Source: Amblyornis subalaris (lineage: Eukaryota > Chordata > Aves > Passeriformes > Ptilonorhynchidae). Taken from it: DNA of 64,000 nt. The stretch's first letter is position 1, and every line of letters starts with the position of its first letter. The notes under the pieces were generated by a model, which was given only the letters and a program-made list of their open reading frames with translations, did no database searches and was not told the origin of the DNA. Shown here piece after piece: positions 1 to 12,300 of the stretch. The stretch lies in contig JACAXG010000111.1 in assembly GCA_018881555.1 (NCBI GenBank), forward strand, positions 2,383,055 to 2,447,054. Reading direction: 5' to 3'. Both the position numbers and the translations under genes were made by a program.

Positions 1-3000
1 GTTTCTGATAGAAAAGGCTTCACTTAAATAGGCTTTCTTCAAGTAAAGAATTAGTAGGAAAATAATTTCGAGATAAATTATGAGATACCACATTATACGG
101 CACATGGATGCCAAACATAAAGAAATAGTCCCAACCTGCTATTTAGTAGATCACTGAAACTACTGTGAACATTTCTAAGAAAGAGAAGTTATCAATCGGG
201 CCTGTCTTCGCTTTCCAGGGGACTGTGGTGCCCAGAGCATGGCACCTTTCACCTGAGCAAATAGCAAAGTTGCAGGAATAGTGTCTCTGATATCAGTGAA
301 GTTCTGATAGATAAAAACATTCTGCAGGAGACAATTTTTCTTGAAAATGAGAGCAGTGAAGGATTATCCTGAACTCATTCTCAGTTTTCCAAATACATTA
401 GACTAAAGTATGATCTGAAATATTACCATCTCTGAAACTTATTAAAAAAGGGTGGCAGAAAAGCATAGACAAGGATACATGATGGTCCTAATATTTTAAG
501 GTTTTTCAGTTTATCTATAATATCTGGGTACCACACATCTGTACTACAGATAACTCCATCTGTAGTTATCACTCTACTAGATGTCTCAATCAAACATTTT
601 CTGAATGGAGAAGAAAGTAAACATATTTCCACCTTTCAGGGTGGATTTTGAGCTTTGATTTTTGTTGTTTTCAAATTACTCATTTCTTAAACAATCTGTT
701 TCTTTTTCATGCCATAAGAAAGAGTCAAACCTCGACATTCACTTCATTGCTCTCTAATAGATGCCACTGCAGGAAATAAAATGTTGCATATTGGAGTCCT
801 TTGTCACAGCCTGGGACCTTTCACACATGTCCAAAGCAGATGTGAAGTACTGTCGTACTCAACCAGACAGAGTGGCCACACAAGCAAAAGCGGAGACAGC
901 CCTGCAATGGAAACCAATACTCCTCCCCTCTGGAAAACCCCTACCACTGGGACCATGCCGATGTTACTGCTGATCAGTGACACCCACTCCAACAACTTTA
1001 GTCTGCCAGCAGTGTTTTGGTCCCCTGCCATAAAACGCTGGCACTTATAAAATAATTTTCACTGCAGATCTAAACATGTATTTCACCAGCTCATAATTTA
1101 TCTTTTTTTTTCCTTGTCTCTTCTCATTCCTTTTTCATCTCCCAACAATATCTGAGCAAATTAGAGAAGTGGAGTTTGCATAGCAGACTTCCTCCTTGAC
1201 AGTTGCGGTTGAACCCAGGAAAGACTTTAATCAGGCTTCCAAAGCAATAGGGTTGAAAGCGAGCACACCATCAATAGAGGAGCACATCTCTAACAAATTT
1301 TGAAAGTAGACCATAGGTAAATAAATACATGAACTTTAAAAAAGATCTTTCTTCTTAGGTTGGGATGCCATGTATATATGTGTACTCTAATATACATTCA
1401 TAATGAAAGGAAATTTGCCTCATCTAAGATTTGAAGCAGGTAATTTGTGCGTTTCTGTATACAAAAAGAGCCTGGAACACTCCACAGACCTCACTATGAC
1501 AACAGCTGCTCTGTTTCTTTCAGAGAAACTGATGGGCTATTAGCCAGGGAATACCAAAGCCTGTAGGTTCTTTTAGTTTACTCTGAAAGTGTGACCCATG
1601 AGTTTTTAGTTTTACATGTATATATTCATCCCTCACAAATCAACTTCAATTGTGAAATAGTTTTCCTCTGTGTATACATAGGTAATGAATTGTTCCTGTT
1701 GCAAAGTGACCTCTAGAGTCTGAAAACTAGTTTCATTTCAATTTGTGTCAATGAAATACTTGACAAATTGCTCTATTTAGAGCCACATATATCCTGGGTT
1801 TCAGTGCTGAGCCTTGCTACCCCTCTGACAAAGATAAATCAGGCCGTAAGGTCTGCCCTGCATCTTCATGTCATGGCTACAATCACAGATGTGAGTCCGA
1901 AGTGTAGTCTCTGAACAAAGTAGGATGCATCACAGTGACAAAATATTTACTTTCACAAAGATAGAAGGCATCAAGCAACCTGAAATATTAGGAAAAGCTT
2001 TGAACAGAACATGAGAATTAATTAAGGAAAACCAGACACTTTAGGTAAATGTATATAGATTTTCTAGCTAAGTGTATACAGATTTTTTTTGGTCCTCTTT
2101 TTTTTTCTCTTTAAATGAATACTAGTTTGATTCACTGTCAGCTCAGTTTAGCATTTAGGCTATTGATTTAAGACTCCACAATATAAAGAGCATTTCTGGA
2201 GAAAAGTGATCTTGGCTTCTTTTCTGACTCTGCAGGATTCTCCTGGAGAGGCCATTCTTCTTTATTAACCAAAGAAAGCCACAACAAAAATTGTTTACGG
2301 TTGTTCTGAAGGCAAAGCCTTCATCACAGAGATGATGAAATCATGTACTTATGATTTGCCCTTCCATATGCTGCACTGATACAAGCCAATGATTCTTGGA
2401 GCAGCTAACACTTGCTCCTTTTCTCCTTGCTCCTAAATTATTTCAGCTTCACCTGTTCCTTTCTCAAATTAGCGCCAAATTGTTTTTCATTTCTAGGCAT
2501 ATGCCAACAGTAATAATTGTACCAGCTGGTACCTAGGCCTGAGATCAGTGGGGCACTCCTTTCTGAAATAGTGTATTCTTAATTTCTTTGAAAGGAATCA
2601 CAGGTTTGCAAAATTATCTCAAAGATTCCAAAAAATGGACATTTTCCTGAGCAATATATACACAGAGTACAAACATATGTTATTATGTATCTTAGGATCA
2701 AAAAAATGTATAATGTCAGCTCCATGAAACCGAGTGATCAAACAAAACCACAAAAAATTGTAATTAGATTAATTACAAATAGTCTGACTCCAAAATCCAC
2801 AGTAAGACCGTTACAAAGTTGCTAAAGCTTTCAAGTCTTCATACAAGTGAAAATTGGAATATTTCACTGAAGACTTTTTCCCTTTTCAACATTTTTTATC
2901 ACATTAAGCTCTTACTGACTCTAAAGCCACCTATAAACTTTACCTTGACATTATCAATTTAGGACAAATACACAAATTATTATTTAAAATTACAGTATAA

Positions 3001-6000
3001 GGTTCATGTTTTATAAAAATCAAATTCTTTTGTTCGGTAAGAGAAAGAAGGCAGATATATGCATGGTTTGCATGCTTCTAACTGAAAATGAGAAAATAAA
3101 TCTTTTCTTTACTCTTCTACTTATTTGTGAAGATCAGAGCATGCAGTGTTTGCAATGTCGCTGTACTTACTCCTCTTGTATTTTTATATTTTCAATTGTA
3201 TTTACTGGAAGAGTATTTTTTTTTTTCTAAATGTCTACTCTTTCTTCTCAAGATCTGTTTTCCTTAGATAGCTGTTACTCCACATTTGCAAAACAGTTTC
3301 CTCCTGTTCTGATCTTCAGTATTATGAGATAGTGGTTCCTAATCCTACCATTAATGGCTTTTAATTCAACCCACATAGGGCCTTACCATGTTCAGTAAGA
3401 GCTGAGCACATCTTAAAACCTTAGGTAAGTCTCATTGACTGCAGGTTACAAAAATAATTCAATTTCCTTCTATCATTTATGATCCAACATGACTAAAAGA
3501 CCATCAATCACAATTCAGAATCTCTAAGACATTTCTTAATGCAAAAGCCCTAATCAGCTTCTACAAGTAATTATCAGCAGACAAGATGAATAAGATTCCC
3601 TTGTTTCTTAATTCCCAAGCTTTATATTTGTAAAAGAACCGATGATTAGAATTTTCCATATGCTTAATTTTAGGGACTGGCACATAGCTATTAGAAAAAA
3701 CGTATCCCTACAGCCTCTGAAAAACTGAGACAAACTGTTAGTGAAATCCATGTCTTACTCATTTAAAAGAAATCTTAGAAAAAATGCATAGCAAAACTTC
3801 AATATATTGCAATCCACCTTCTACAAGGACATTTTGAAAAATATGAATATCATTACAAGCAATACTGCTAGTATTACTCTGCAGAGAAAAAAAAACCCCA
3901 ACCTCCACAGGACCATGTTTTCTATAAGCACAAGTGTTCAGCTACCTCGTATATAGCCATAGCAAATCAAAGCAGACTTTTATGCAGATTGTGTTAGAAA
4001 GGGGAAAAAAGGAGAAATTAATTTGATGCCATGTTTGCTTTTGTATTTTTAACTGGAGTTTGTATTGAAGATTTTTTAAATGATATTGAAATAAAATTAA
4101 GAAAAGGCAAGATGTCATACCCAGGATCACTAATCAAACACAGCCCAGATAATACACACCATGTCTTGCTCAATGGGAACTAATTACTGTAACATCAGCT
4201 TTGCAGTGTTTAAATAACCATTTCATTATATTTTTTTCTGCACTGATTAAATTACCTCAGCATTTATAATGCATCATTACATCTGCTTTGTGCACAGATA
4301 ACACACAGCATAGCTGCTCATTAAAACTTCACCGGTCTCTTTCATAATTTTAAATAAATCTAATTTGAATCATTTGCATAAAGTTTTTAAAAGAATTGCT
4401 AGTTCTTTATTAACACCATATCTTAGGTGTGAAGTGACTAGACTTGCCACTTGCCAAAAGCAGGATTTTTTCAGTTTCAAGGCATTGGGGAACTATACAT
4501 GCCAGAGGTAAATAATAGTAAACACTAGTCATAAATATTGGTGCATTACAGCAACCCACAGACAAGCATGGTATGACCATATGACCTTACTGCCTTTCTC
4601 CTTGTTGCTATGGCATTTTGTCTCAGGGGTGCAGTAATGGACAAAAATTAAAATGTTAGTCTTATGGTTCATAATAATCTTCATGAGTATGAGGAATACT
4701 TCAGAGAACAACTAAGGAAATGACCTGTTGAAACTCTTGCAAGAAGAATTTTATATTTTCTCCAGCAAAAAGTTACACTGTACAGAGTGTTATGCAAGAT
4801 GGTTACACTGAAATTTTTGAGCAGTAGAAGTTTTATACTAGACATGAAAGCCCAGCATCAGTTTCAGTTTGATGGGCATACTGCTAATAATTACTCCTCA
4901 GCAATATTTGTCTCAGGAAAGATCACTCCTTCATCCTCAACCATCTCTCTCTGAAGGCAGAAGTTCTTGAAGTCCTTCACCTATATTTATACATAACAGT
5001 TTTGAAAAAAAGCCCTGGCCGGTGAGCAAAGAAATAAATACTCCTTTCCCCTTTCCTCCTCAGAGAAGCCACACTATTTGAAGTTTTCTAAATAAGCCCA
5101 AAAAAAAATTTTTTAAAAAAAAAAGAAATCAGAAGATTGTAGAGAACAGCCTTTCAATAGCATGACAAATCAGAAAAAAAACCTGTGAAAAGATAAGGAA
5201 AACACCAGAGAATAACCTCTGTCGCAGGACTCAGAACCACTCTGCAGTCCCATAATGATATAAGCTTTTAAGATCCTTTCGTCAGAAATAATTACAAATT
5301 TCTCTCTCTTGAAGAGAACAGCCTTCTTCAGAAAACTTTACTCCCCTATACCTGCAGCTGCTAGAAAATCAGAGGCAGGAACTAAGAATCTTAAGAGCCA
5401 AGCAAACTATGGAACTTTCAGATCATGAGACCAGATCCTTTAGAGGTGATAGCACAGCTCTCCAGACAATATTACTCTCTCTTTTTATGTAAACAAAAGG
5501 AGTAACAGTGCCCCAGGGATGATTTAAACTCCTCAATTGAGCTAATTCTTATAGTTTTCGCCTTCTTTTCCCTTAAAACCATTCATTTTAGGCTCAGAAC
5601 ACTCCTCCATCACATCAAAGAGATTAGCAGGTGCTTTTCCACACAGACTGTGTGAGCTGATCATGTGGCCTTAAGCAGGGCAGCAGAGGCAGGGTGTGTC
5701 TGTCTCCAAATGAGGATACACATTCACCCCACCACAGGTGCCTGCTTGAGACCTGTAGGATTTGTAGATGAACATCCTTCTTCCATTGGTAACAGCTATA
5801 CCTACTGCTCTCAGTAAAGCTAGGAAGTCCATGCCAGCAACAGTTTTCTTCCTCTTTTTTTTTCTTCAAATCTTCACAGAGCAAGAGGAAAAGAATAGAC
5901 AAATGATGTGGACAAAAGCTGCCTAAATAAGAAGGAATCAAACCACAATAAAAAGACATCAGTCAAGAAATTAAACAGCTCTTAAATTAACTCAATGAAA

Positions 6001-6170
6001 GAGATAGAAACATGTAAGTGTAGCATATTGGATGCCGTACAGTTTTCTAATACAATTTTGGATGAAAATCATCCCTACTGAACTACAACCAGTGTTTTAT
6101 TGAAAGAATAGTTAAAGGATAGTGTCTTCATTACTCTGATCAATATCCTGAGCTGGGCAAAACTATGCAA
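1..6170. other. Intergenic DNA, no gene seen
   Basis: AT-rich unique-looking sequence. The open frames here are short (at most 111 codons), lack recognisable domains and overlap each other on both strands, as expected by chance. Stretch 680-1050 is less AT-rich than its flanks and holds three overlapping short frames on both strands, but I recognise nothing in it. Stretch 4140-4390 has TAATTA-type homeodomain-like words and may be a conserved non-coding element. That idea is inference only. Confidence 0.6.
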
Positions 6171-6258
6171 GATAGGTATAGATCTAGGTATAGATATAGA
6201 TACAGACAGATATAGATATAGATATAGATATAGATATAGATATAGATGATATAGATAT
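6171..6258. repeat. (ATAGAT)n hexanucleotide microsatellite
   Basis: An imperfect array of ATAGAT units, with a nearly perfect core at about 6208-6248 (roughly seven units). It is flanked by degenerate units containing GGTATA and ACAGAC variants. It is probably polymorphic in length. Confidence 0.9.
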
Positions 6259-7562
6259 CCTGATATATAATTCAGGCTAAATACTTACGTTTTCCCTACC
6301 TACCTCACTAGCCTAAACTAAGTCTGTGACTTTTCCTGATCACACTTTGGCCTAACTAGCTGTTAAAGACCCTTAACAGCTGGTGCATTGTATTATTTTT
6401 TATTCATTTGCAGATATCCTACAGTTGCTACATTGACCTGCAAAATTTCAATGATAGAAAGCATGTTGTAGACAAATGTATAGACAAAACAACAAATTCA
6501 GTCTGTGAGTTTGAGGCCAAACTGTAGGACATGACGAAGGGTAAAAACTGAAATTCATAGAGATTAATTTAAGATGCAAAATCTATAAATATCATAACTA
6601 TCTTGGTTAAGAAGCAGAAGTAGTAGAAGTTCAGTTAAAGATAAGTTTTAGGGTATTTAGCTCTGCTTTTTCTCACATACCTGTTATCTCCACATCATGG
6701 TCTGCTGAAGAAGTCCTTCCTTAATGCAATTGCATCCACTGCTCAAAGAAACATCCCAAAGCCTCCTGGGTCTTTTTCCATTACCAACAAAATTCCTATT
6801 CTGTTCTGCCTGGCTTTGCCAGCTCTAGAGCAACTATTTATCAGTTGGTTGATGCGAAAAAAAAAAAAAAAAAACAACTACCTCCTCTTCTTTTTCTACT
6901 GGACTCCGGGTATTTGACTATAAGAAATCCCATTGCACACTGCAGCCTCCTCAGTAGAGACTGCTAGCTAGATGACACAAATAGGGACAGATTAAAGCAG
7001 TAAAAGAGAGCACCTTTAGCACAAAGCTTTTTGAGAAGCTTGCTTGAATCTAAAAAGAAACTCTCTAGAGCAACAGTGCTTTTAGAAAGCACAAACCAGG
7101 AAAGAAAAGAGTTGATAAGGAACCAACGCATTCTCAATTGAAACGCAATTCTAATGAAATCATTACTTTGGTACTGGAAGAAAAGTTTTCTTTAGTGCAT
7201 ATAATATGGTGTTATCTAATGCTAAAATTCAGTGACTATCCTTACAGAAAAAAAAATTAGGTCAAATTTATCCTATTCGTTCTCTTGTGGATAAAAAGCA
7301 GAACAGCTTCCAACTGAAATTTGTCTCTATATATCTGTTTTTGTACAAAAATGCTTCTCCTTTTCCCACCTATTTTCCTTATGGTTTTCATCTTGTATAA
7401 CCACAATATTACCATGATTCCTGTAATTTAGCTAGGCCAAGAAGCTTAAGCCATTTGTGCAAGGCCATGAACATTGCTTAACTGAAAAGGAGTTTAATGG
7501 AATTTGGCCCATTAGTGCTCAGAAGCTTATTGAACACTTCAAAGACTTTACTTGTTCGAGTG
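6259..7562. other. Intergenic DNA, no gene seen
   Basis: AT-rich sequence without a supported gene. It contains an 18-base poly(A) run at 6857-6874, which is not preceded by a recognisable retrocopy. Confidence 0.6.
6857..6874 (+). repeat. Poly(A) tract, 18 bases
   Basis: An uninterrupted run of 18 A. The upstream sequence has no polyadenylation signal close by and no recognisable processed gene, so it is listed as simple sequence only. Confidence 0.9.
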
Positions 7563-7738
7563 ACCATGCACTGGAACAGGCTGCCCAGAGAGGGTGTGGA
7601 GTTTCCACCTCTGGAAGTCCAAGAACCCTCTGGACACAGTCCTGTGTCATGTGCTCTGGGATGACCAGAGCAGGGAGGTTGGACCAGATGATCACCTGTG
7701 ATCCCTCCCAACGTGATCCATTCTGTGATTCTCCAATT
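7563..7738 (+). mobile_element. CR1 LINE fragment, 3' end
   Basis: This is a 5'-truncated copy of the CR1 non-LTR retrotransposon tail. Landmarks in order are the ACTGGAACAGGCTGCCCAG block near the start, the GAGCAGGGAGGTTGGACCAG block before the end, and the terminal ATTCTGTGATTCT words. Only the end of ORF2 and the 3' UTR are present, so it codes for nothing. CR1 is the dominant LINE of birds. Divergence from the family pattern, including mutated GATGACC and CCCAACGTG words, suggests an old insertion. Confidence 0.9.
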
Positions 7739-8620
7739 TTGTGAAGAGTATGGGTGTAGACGTGTGTGATCTGTGTGATCTATCTACAGAAAGATATCTT
7801 TTCTCAATCCAAACATTTTCACTCCGTGAAAACAAAAAAGAGTTAACAGTAATCACTGTTTGGCATTTTGAGGATAGAGCCAGCTGTCTTGCACAAGCGA
7901 AATGCCCAGCTCTGGTAGACTGACTGCAAGGCACCAACACGATGAGTATTGCAGTGACATTTTCTGCTACTCCCGTTTCCTTTCACAGTCTGGAGGCAGC
8001 AAGAGTGTCCCCAGGTGCTCTGCTCCCATCTTCTCCATGGCCATGGCTCTATCGGGGGCAACCTCTTCAATACTTTGGGCAGTAAAATTCAACTCTGATT
8101 CAGTTTCAGAAAAATTAATCTCTGAGTCAAGCTTAACCAAGAAAACTGAAGACTTAACAAAATAAAAGCTTGTGCCAGCCAGTAAATCAAGTGTGATTAC
8201 AAACAGCCTACTTCTCACCTGGCAGGAATATTGTAGCACTGCCAAGAGATCTACCAGACTCAGGACAGGTAAGGCCACCTCACAGAGGATTGGAAGGTGC
8301 TGTTCTACAAAGACTCCATCTCTACTTGAAGCCTGCTCTTTGGAGTTAGGCTAGAAAATAATTCAAATAACAAAAAACCCCAAAACAACAACAAAAAAAA
8401 ATAGTAAAATGAATGTTTTGTTATTATTCTGTTCTGCAAAAGAGAACAGAAATGAAAACAGAATTTGGGGCAGAGACAGCAGCACATTCTGGAAGCAAGC
8501 ACACTCATTTCTTTCTGATAGATAATATTATCTGTCAAGATCTAGCCCATAAAGGGCTTCATATTCTGCTGTTTCACTTCCTCACATTCGTGCCGAAAAG
8601 ATCAGAAATTGTTTTCTAGG
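7739..8620. other. Intergenic DNA, no gene seen
   Basis: Short frames occur on both strands, the longest 103 codons on the minus strand at 7967-8278. None shows a known domain or splice context. I recognise no repeat family here. Confidence 0.5.
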
Positions 8621-8828
8621 AGCACTGTGGCAAGGCAGCTCACACCCCGTGCCCCTTCCTTCTCGCCATCAAGAAGGTTACCTGCTGTTTGCATAAACTG
8701 AGGATTCTCCCCTTTTTGCTCAGTCTTGTGAGACACTCAGGTGCCCAAGGCTGACATGACAACAAACAGCTGCTGTGAGGGGAGATTATGCTGGAATTTG
8801 TGACTGACAGACCCTAAAACTTTACAGC

Positions 8829-8836
8829 TATAAAAG
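8829..8836 (+). promoter_or_regulatory. TATA box of the 8.6-kb LTR
   Basis: TATAAAAG sits about 200 bp into the LTR, where a U3 promoter is expected. Transcription would start near 8860 and run rightward into R and U5. Whether it is still active is unknown. Confidence 0.5.
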
Positions 8837-9121
8837 ATCTACCATAACTCTCACAAAGTAGAAAATCTTCTACACACCTCAAAAGGTGTGTATGAGCGGG
8901 GACGCCTCAAGTTCTAGGACACTGGCCTTAAGCTAAACCGTCTCTTCCAGAAGTTGTGTGAAAGAAGCCTCTGCACGCCATAATTTGGTTCAGTAAGTCA
9001 CATCGGGCTTCTAATCTATACTATTGTTTCCCTAGCTGAAATATAGGTACCTTTATAGTGCACTGTATACTGTAACCTACTAGCAGTAATTCTTTTGTTT
9101 ATCCTGTGTAGTAAGTAATCC

Positions 9122-9162
9122 ATTAAATCCTATGTCTGTTTTTCTTGTGTCTATTCAATAAA
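9122..9162 (+). terminator. Polyadenylation signals of the 8.6-kb LTR
   Basis: ATTAAA at 9122-9127 and AATAAA at 9157-9162 are in the position expected for the end of the LTR R region. Confidence 0.5.
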
Positions 9163-9323
9163 TAATTAATGTTGTAATAGACCAAATTGGTCATGATTAA
9201 AGAACTTGTGAGCAAGAGTGGGTTTTGAGGTGCGGGCCATCTCAAAAGAACTGCTGCCTGCTGCCAGAAATCTGAGCAAAGGCAGAGCTGTGAAAAGCTC
9301 TCTCTCCCATTCTTGACAAGCAC

Positions 9324-12300
9324 AAAGCCAGAAATCATTCTTTCTTAAGAATTAAATAGGTTAGCAAGCCAAACAAGACAATAAAGAGAGTGGTATAAAG
9401 GGGAAACCTGAAAAGAGATGTGGGTAGAGGCAATATTCACAATGCAAATTAGACACAACATACCAAAGAACTTCAGCAGGGGCAGGAAAATTTGGTTTAG
9501 TTTAATGAGCTGCATTCATAGCAATTCCCATCAGTAGATGTCAGGAAGAACCTTTGCTCTCACGCACCATTTTAAATGTTACCACACCAAATCAAGACAC
9601 TGTGAAAATTTTCAGACACATTTCAGGCACTACTTCTAAAAAAGCAAAGCTACCCAGGAGACAGGACTTGTATCAAGATCAGCAAAGCACTCTGTCAATT
9701 AGCTCTGTGCCCAAACTCTTTCAGGGCTCTGCATGAAAAAGCAGCAATCACTGGCTTGTGCTAAGCTTCGCTGCCTATGCCTGGTTGTGACTTAGGTGTA
9801 TAAGTTTGGAGCGTTCTGCAGCACAGACTGACTGCAGGTGTAAAACTGAGTACCAGCCTTTCAGAGCTCACAAGGTGACATCCCCAGAATAAACACAGTG
9901 CAAATACTAAGTTGCAGCAGGGAGACACAAAATTTAGAATTTTGTGACCCCGATTTGGTACCATAGACTTTGGTGAGGATCCTTCATACCTGCCTGATAT
10001 CTTTTCCCCTGTGGGAAAAGGATGGCTGTCTTCTACCAGTGCACAAGTAATGTGTTCCTACAGTATCTGTGACTGGCGAAATTCAGACCTTGTTCATTTT
10101 GTGTTTGTGAAGTGTTTGAGCTGATCAGAATTCCTGTATTTTAAGTAAAAATATAAATCAGCCAGGGATACCTAGTAGTACAACCATCAGTGGTCCTATT
10201 ACATAAAAGAGAATCCTCAGGTACTTGGAAACTGCTTGGATTGGCTGTTGTCTTAGATCAAAGGGACTGATGCTCGCAAAACCCTTTTTCAAATAGAAAG
10301 TCACTCAACTACTCAATTAAATTGAGCCCTATTGCCTCATTCCTGAAGCTGGACTGGAGCTTCACTGGAACAGACTGCAAAGTTGGGACTATAAGCTATT
10401 GAATTTCACACACACATTTCTCAAAATACCTGCATAAAATCACCAAACTCTTTGTGCTGTGGCTTCTCCATATTTAAACAAAAGTATGGTATATCATCCT
10501 CGCTACCCATCAGAAGCATCCATCAACCACTGTTATGGAACTTTTTTTACGGTCCTGTGTACATTTGTGGATTTCTTTAAAGGTAATTAATTGAGTACTT
10601 AATGCTTAGCTGAGAGAGAGATTTGCTGGATTAGAATCTTAAAATCCAAAACTTGAGGATACATTCACATAGTTCTGAACAAAACAGAACTGAAAGGGAA
10701 GAAAAAACAAAGGAAAACTAAGGGAAAAGATAATTTTTTTAAAAAATAGAATTATTTGCTCTTGGGGTTTTTTTTAAATACATCGTTTTGACTCTCATCT
10801 CGCCACCATGTTGGAAGTTCAAATATCAACTTGTTTTATCTGTTTCTGTGTCTTCCTGTACTCTTTCTCATTAAATTCACCTCTGTACTGTAGCACTGTA
10901 CCATACAACCTCTTCTCACACTTCCTCTAGTCCTTCCCCAGCATTCCAACCTCTCTTCACTGGACTTCAGCAGTGTTTCTGTCTCCAGTCCAGATCATCA
11001 TCTACCAGTACTGCAGAATTCATTTCAGCATAAGAAAAGGTGGAGAAAGTGGGCAGGAAAACTCACCATAAGATTAACTGGAGTGCAGGTTCTCAAAAAA
11101 ATTGTAATTTTGGGATTTCAGCTGGATGCAGCTTCCTAGACCTGTGGTACGTGTCTATCACTGTCTATCTAGTGAAAGTGTTGATGATCGCTCTGTATGC
11201 ATAACTTAAATAGGGAAAAGCCAAAGACTATCAAGCATCCCAGCATTGCCACGATTCAAATAACGCCATAAGCTATGGCAAGTCCCTACAGAAATGATTT
11301 TCTTGTTAAGGAGATAGCTCCGTTCATGAGCTGCAAAATGTTTGAATCAGATGTCTGCTTTTCAAATCTGCTACTTCTGGCAAGACTTTCGAAAGTGACC
11401 TCGGGGAGCAGTTCTGGAGAAGTAGAGGAATTGTCTATAAACGTTTACAAGAAGTCATTCTTTAAACATATTCTATGCTGTACTTGATCATTTTGTACAT
11501 TTTCAGTAAGGTACAACTCCCTCTCTTTGGGCTTCGCCTCATAAATCCAGAAATTTGTCAGGTATTCATGGTTTTTTTTTCACATGAACTTCTCTTGTAA
11601 ACTGGGACTGGGGAGTGTCAGGTACTTTGAACAGCAGAACACAAACTCATTGCAGGTCTGCTTGTTTTCATATCGCTGGCAGAGTCTATAAAAAAAACAA
11701 AAAAAACAGAAGCAGGTTTGCTCATTTTTACATCCATTTATGTAACACAATGTAGAAGGAGCTTATAATAACCGGAAATTCCCTTCTGTGAGCAATGAGT
11801 CAGTCACAGGTGACATCAGTCAGCAGTGATCAACATGAGCAAAAGCTAGACCTAGGGTAGAACTGAGTCTCTGGATTCCCTAACCTGTGCATGTCAAATG
11901 CACCTCACTTCATATCTTAGAGTGCTTTATTTCACAAAAGAGCAAGTCCCAACACCAAGCAGGGACAGACTTCAGCTGAGGGACCATCTCGTTGGTCAAA
12001 AAGAGCCTTAACAGACCTCTGAGACAAGCTGAGTGATTTGAAGGCAGTGAATAAAGAGGAGTGTTATTTATCTACACAAATGGCAAAGTCAAAGCTTTAG
12101 GAACACACACAATCAGAATTTCTTCACTGTTCACATCCCAGATTTTACAGCCATGTGATGAAGCACCTGCTACGAAATGAAATCCTTGCCTGGACAGGCT
12201 CCAGATTCTAAAACAGGTGCTAATGACAGTAACAGAGTCACAGTGGAAATCCGAAGTCCTGCAGGGTAGCCAGAAAACAGAAAATGAGAAAAAAATACAC

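Larger units (their letters stand above)
8626..9318 (+). mobile_element. Solo LTR, ERVL-like, with 5-bp target duplication
   Basis: A 693-bp block begins TGTGGCAAGG and ends TTCTTGACA, the TG...CA termini of retroviral LTRs. It is flanked on both sides by the same five bases, AGCAC (8621-8625 and 9319-9323). Five-base duplications are typical of class III (ERVL) and some other vertebrate endogenous retroviruses. Internally it has TATAAAAG at 8829-8836 and, about 290-330 bp downstream, ATTAAA (9122) and AATAAA (9157). This gives a U3-R-U5 order on the plus strand. No internal viral genes adjoin it, so it is a solo LTR left by recombination. Family assignment is inference. Confidence 0.72.
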
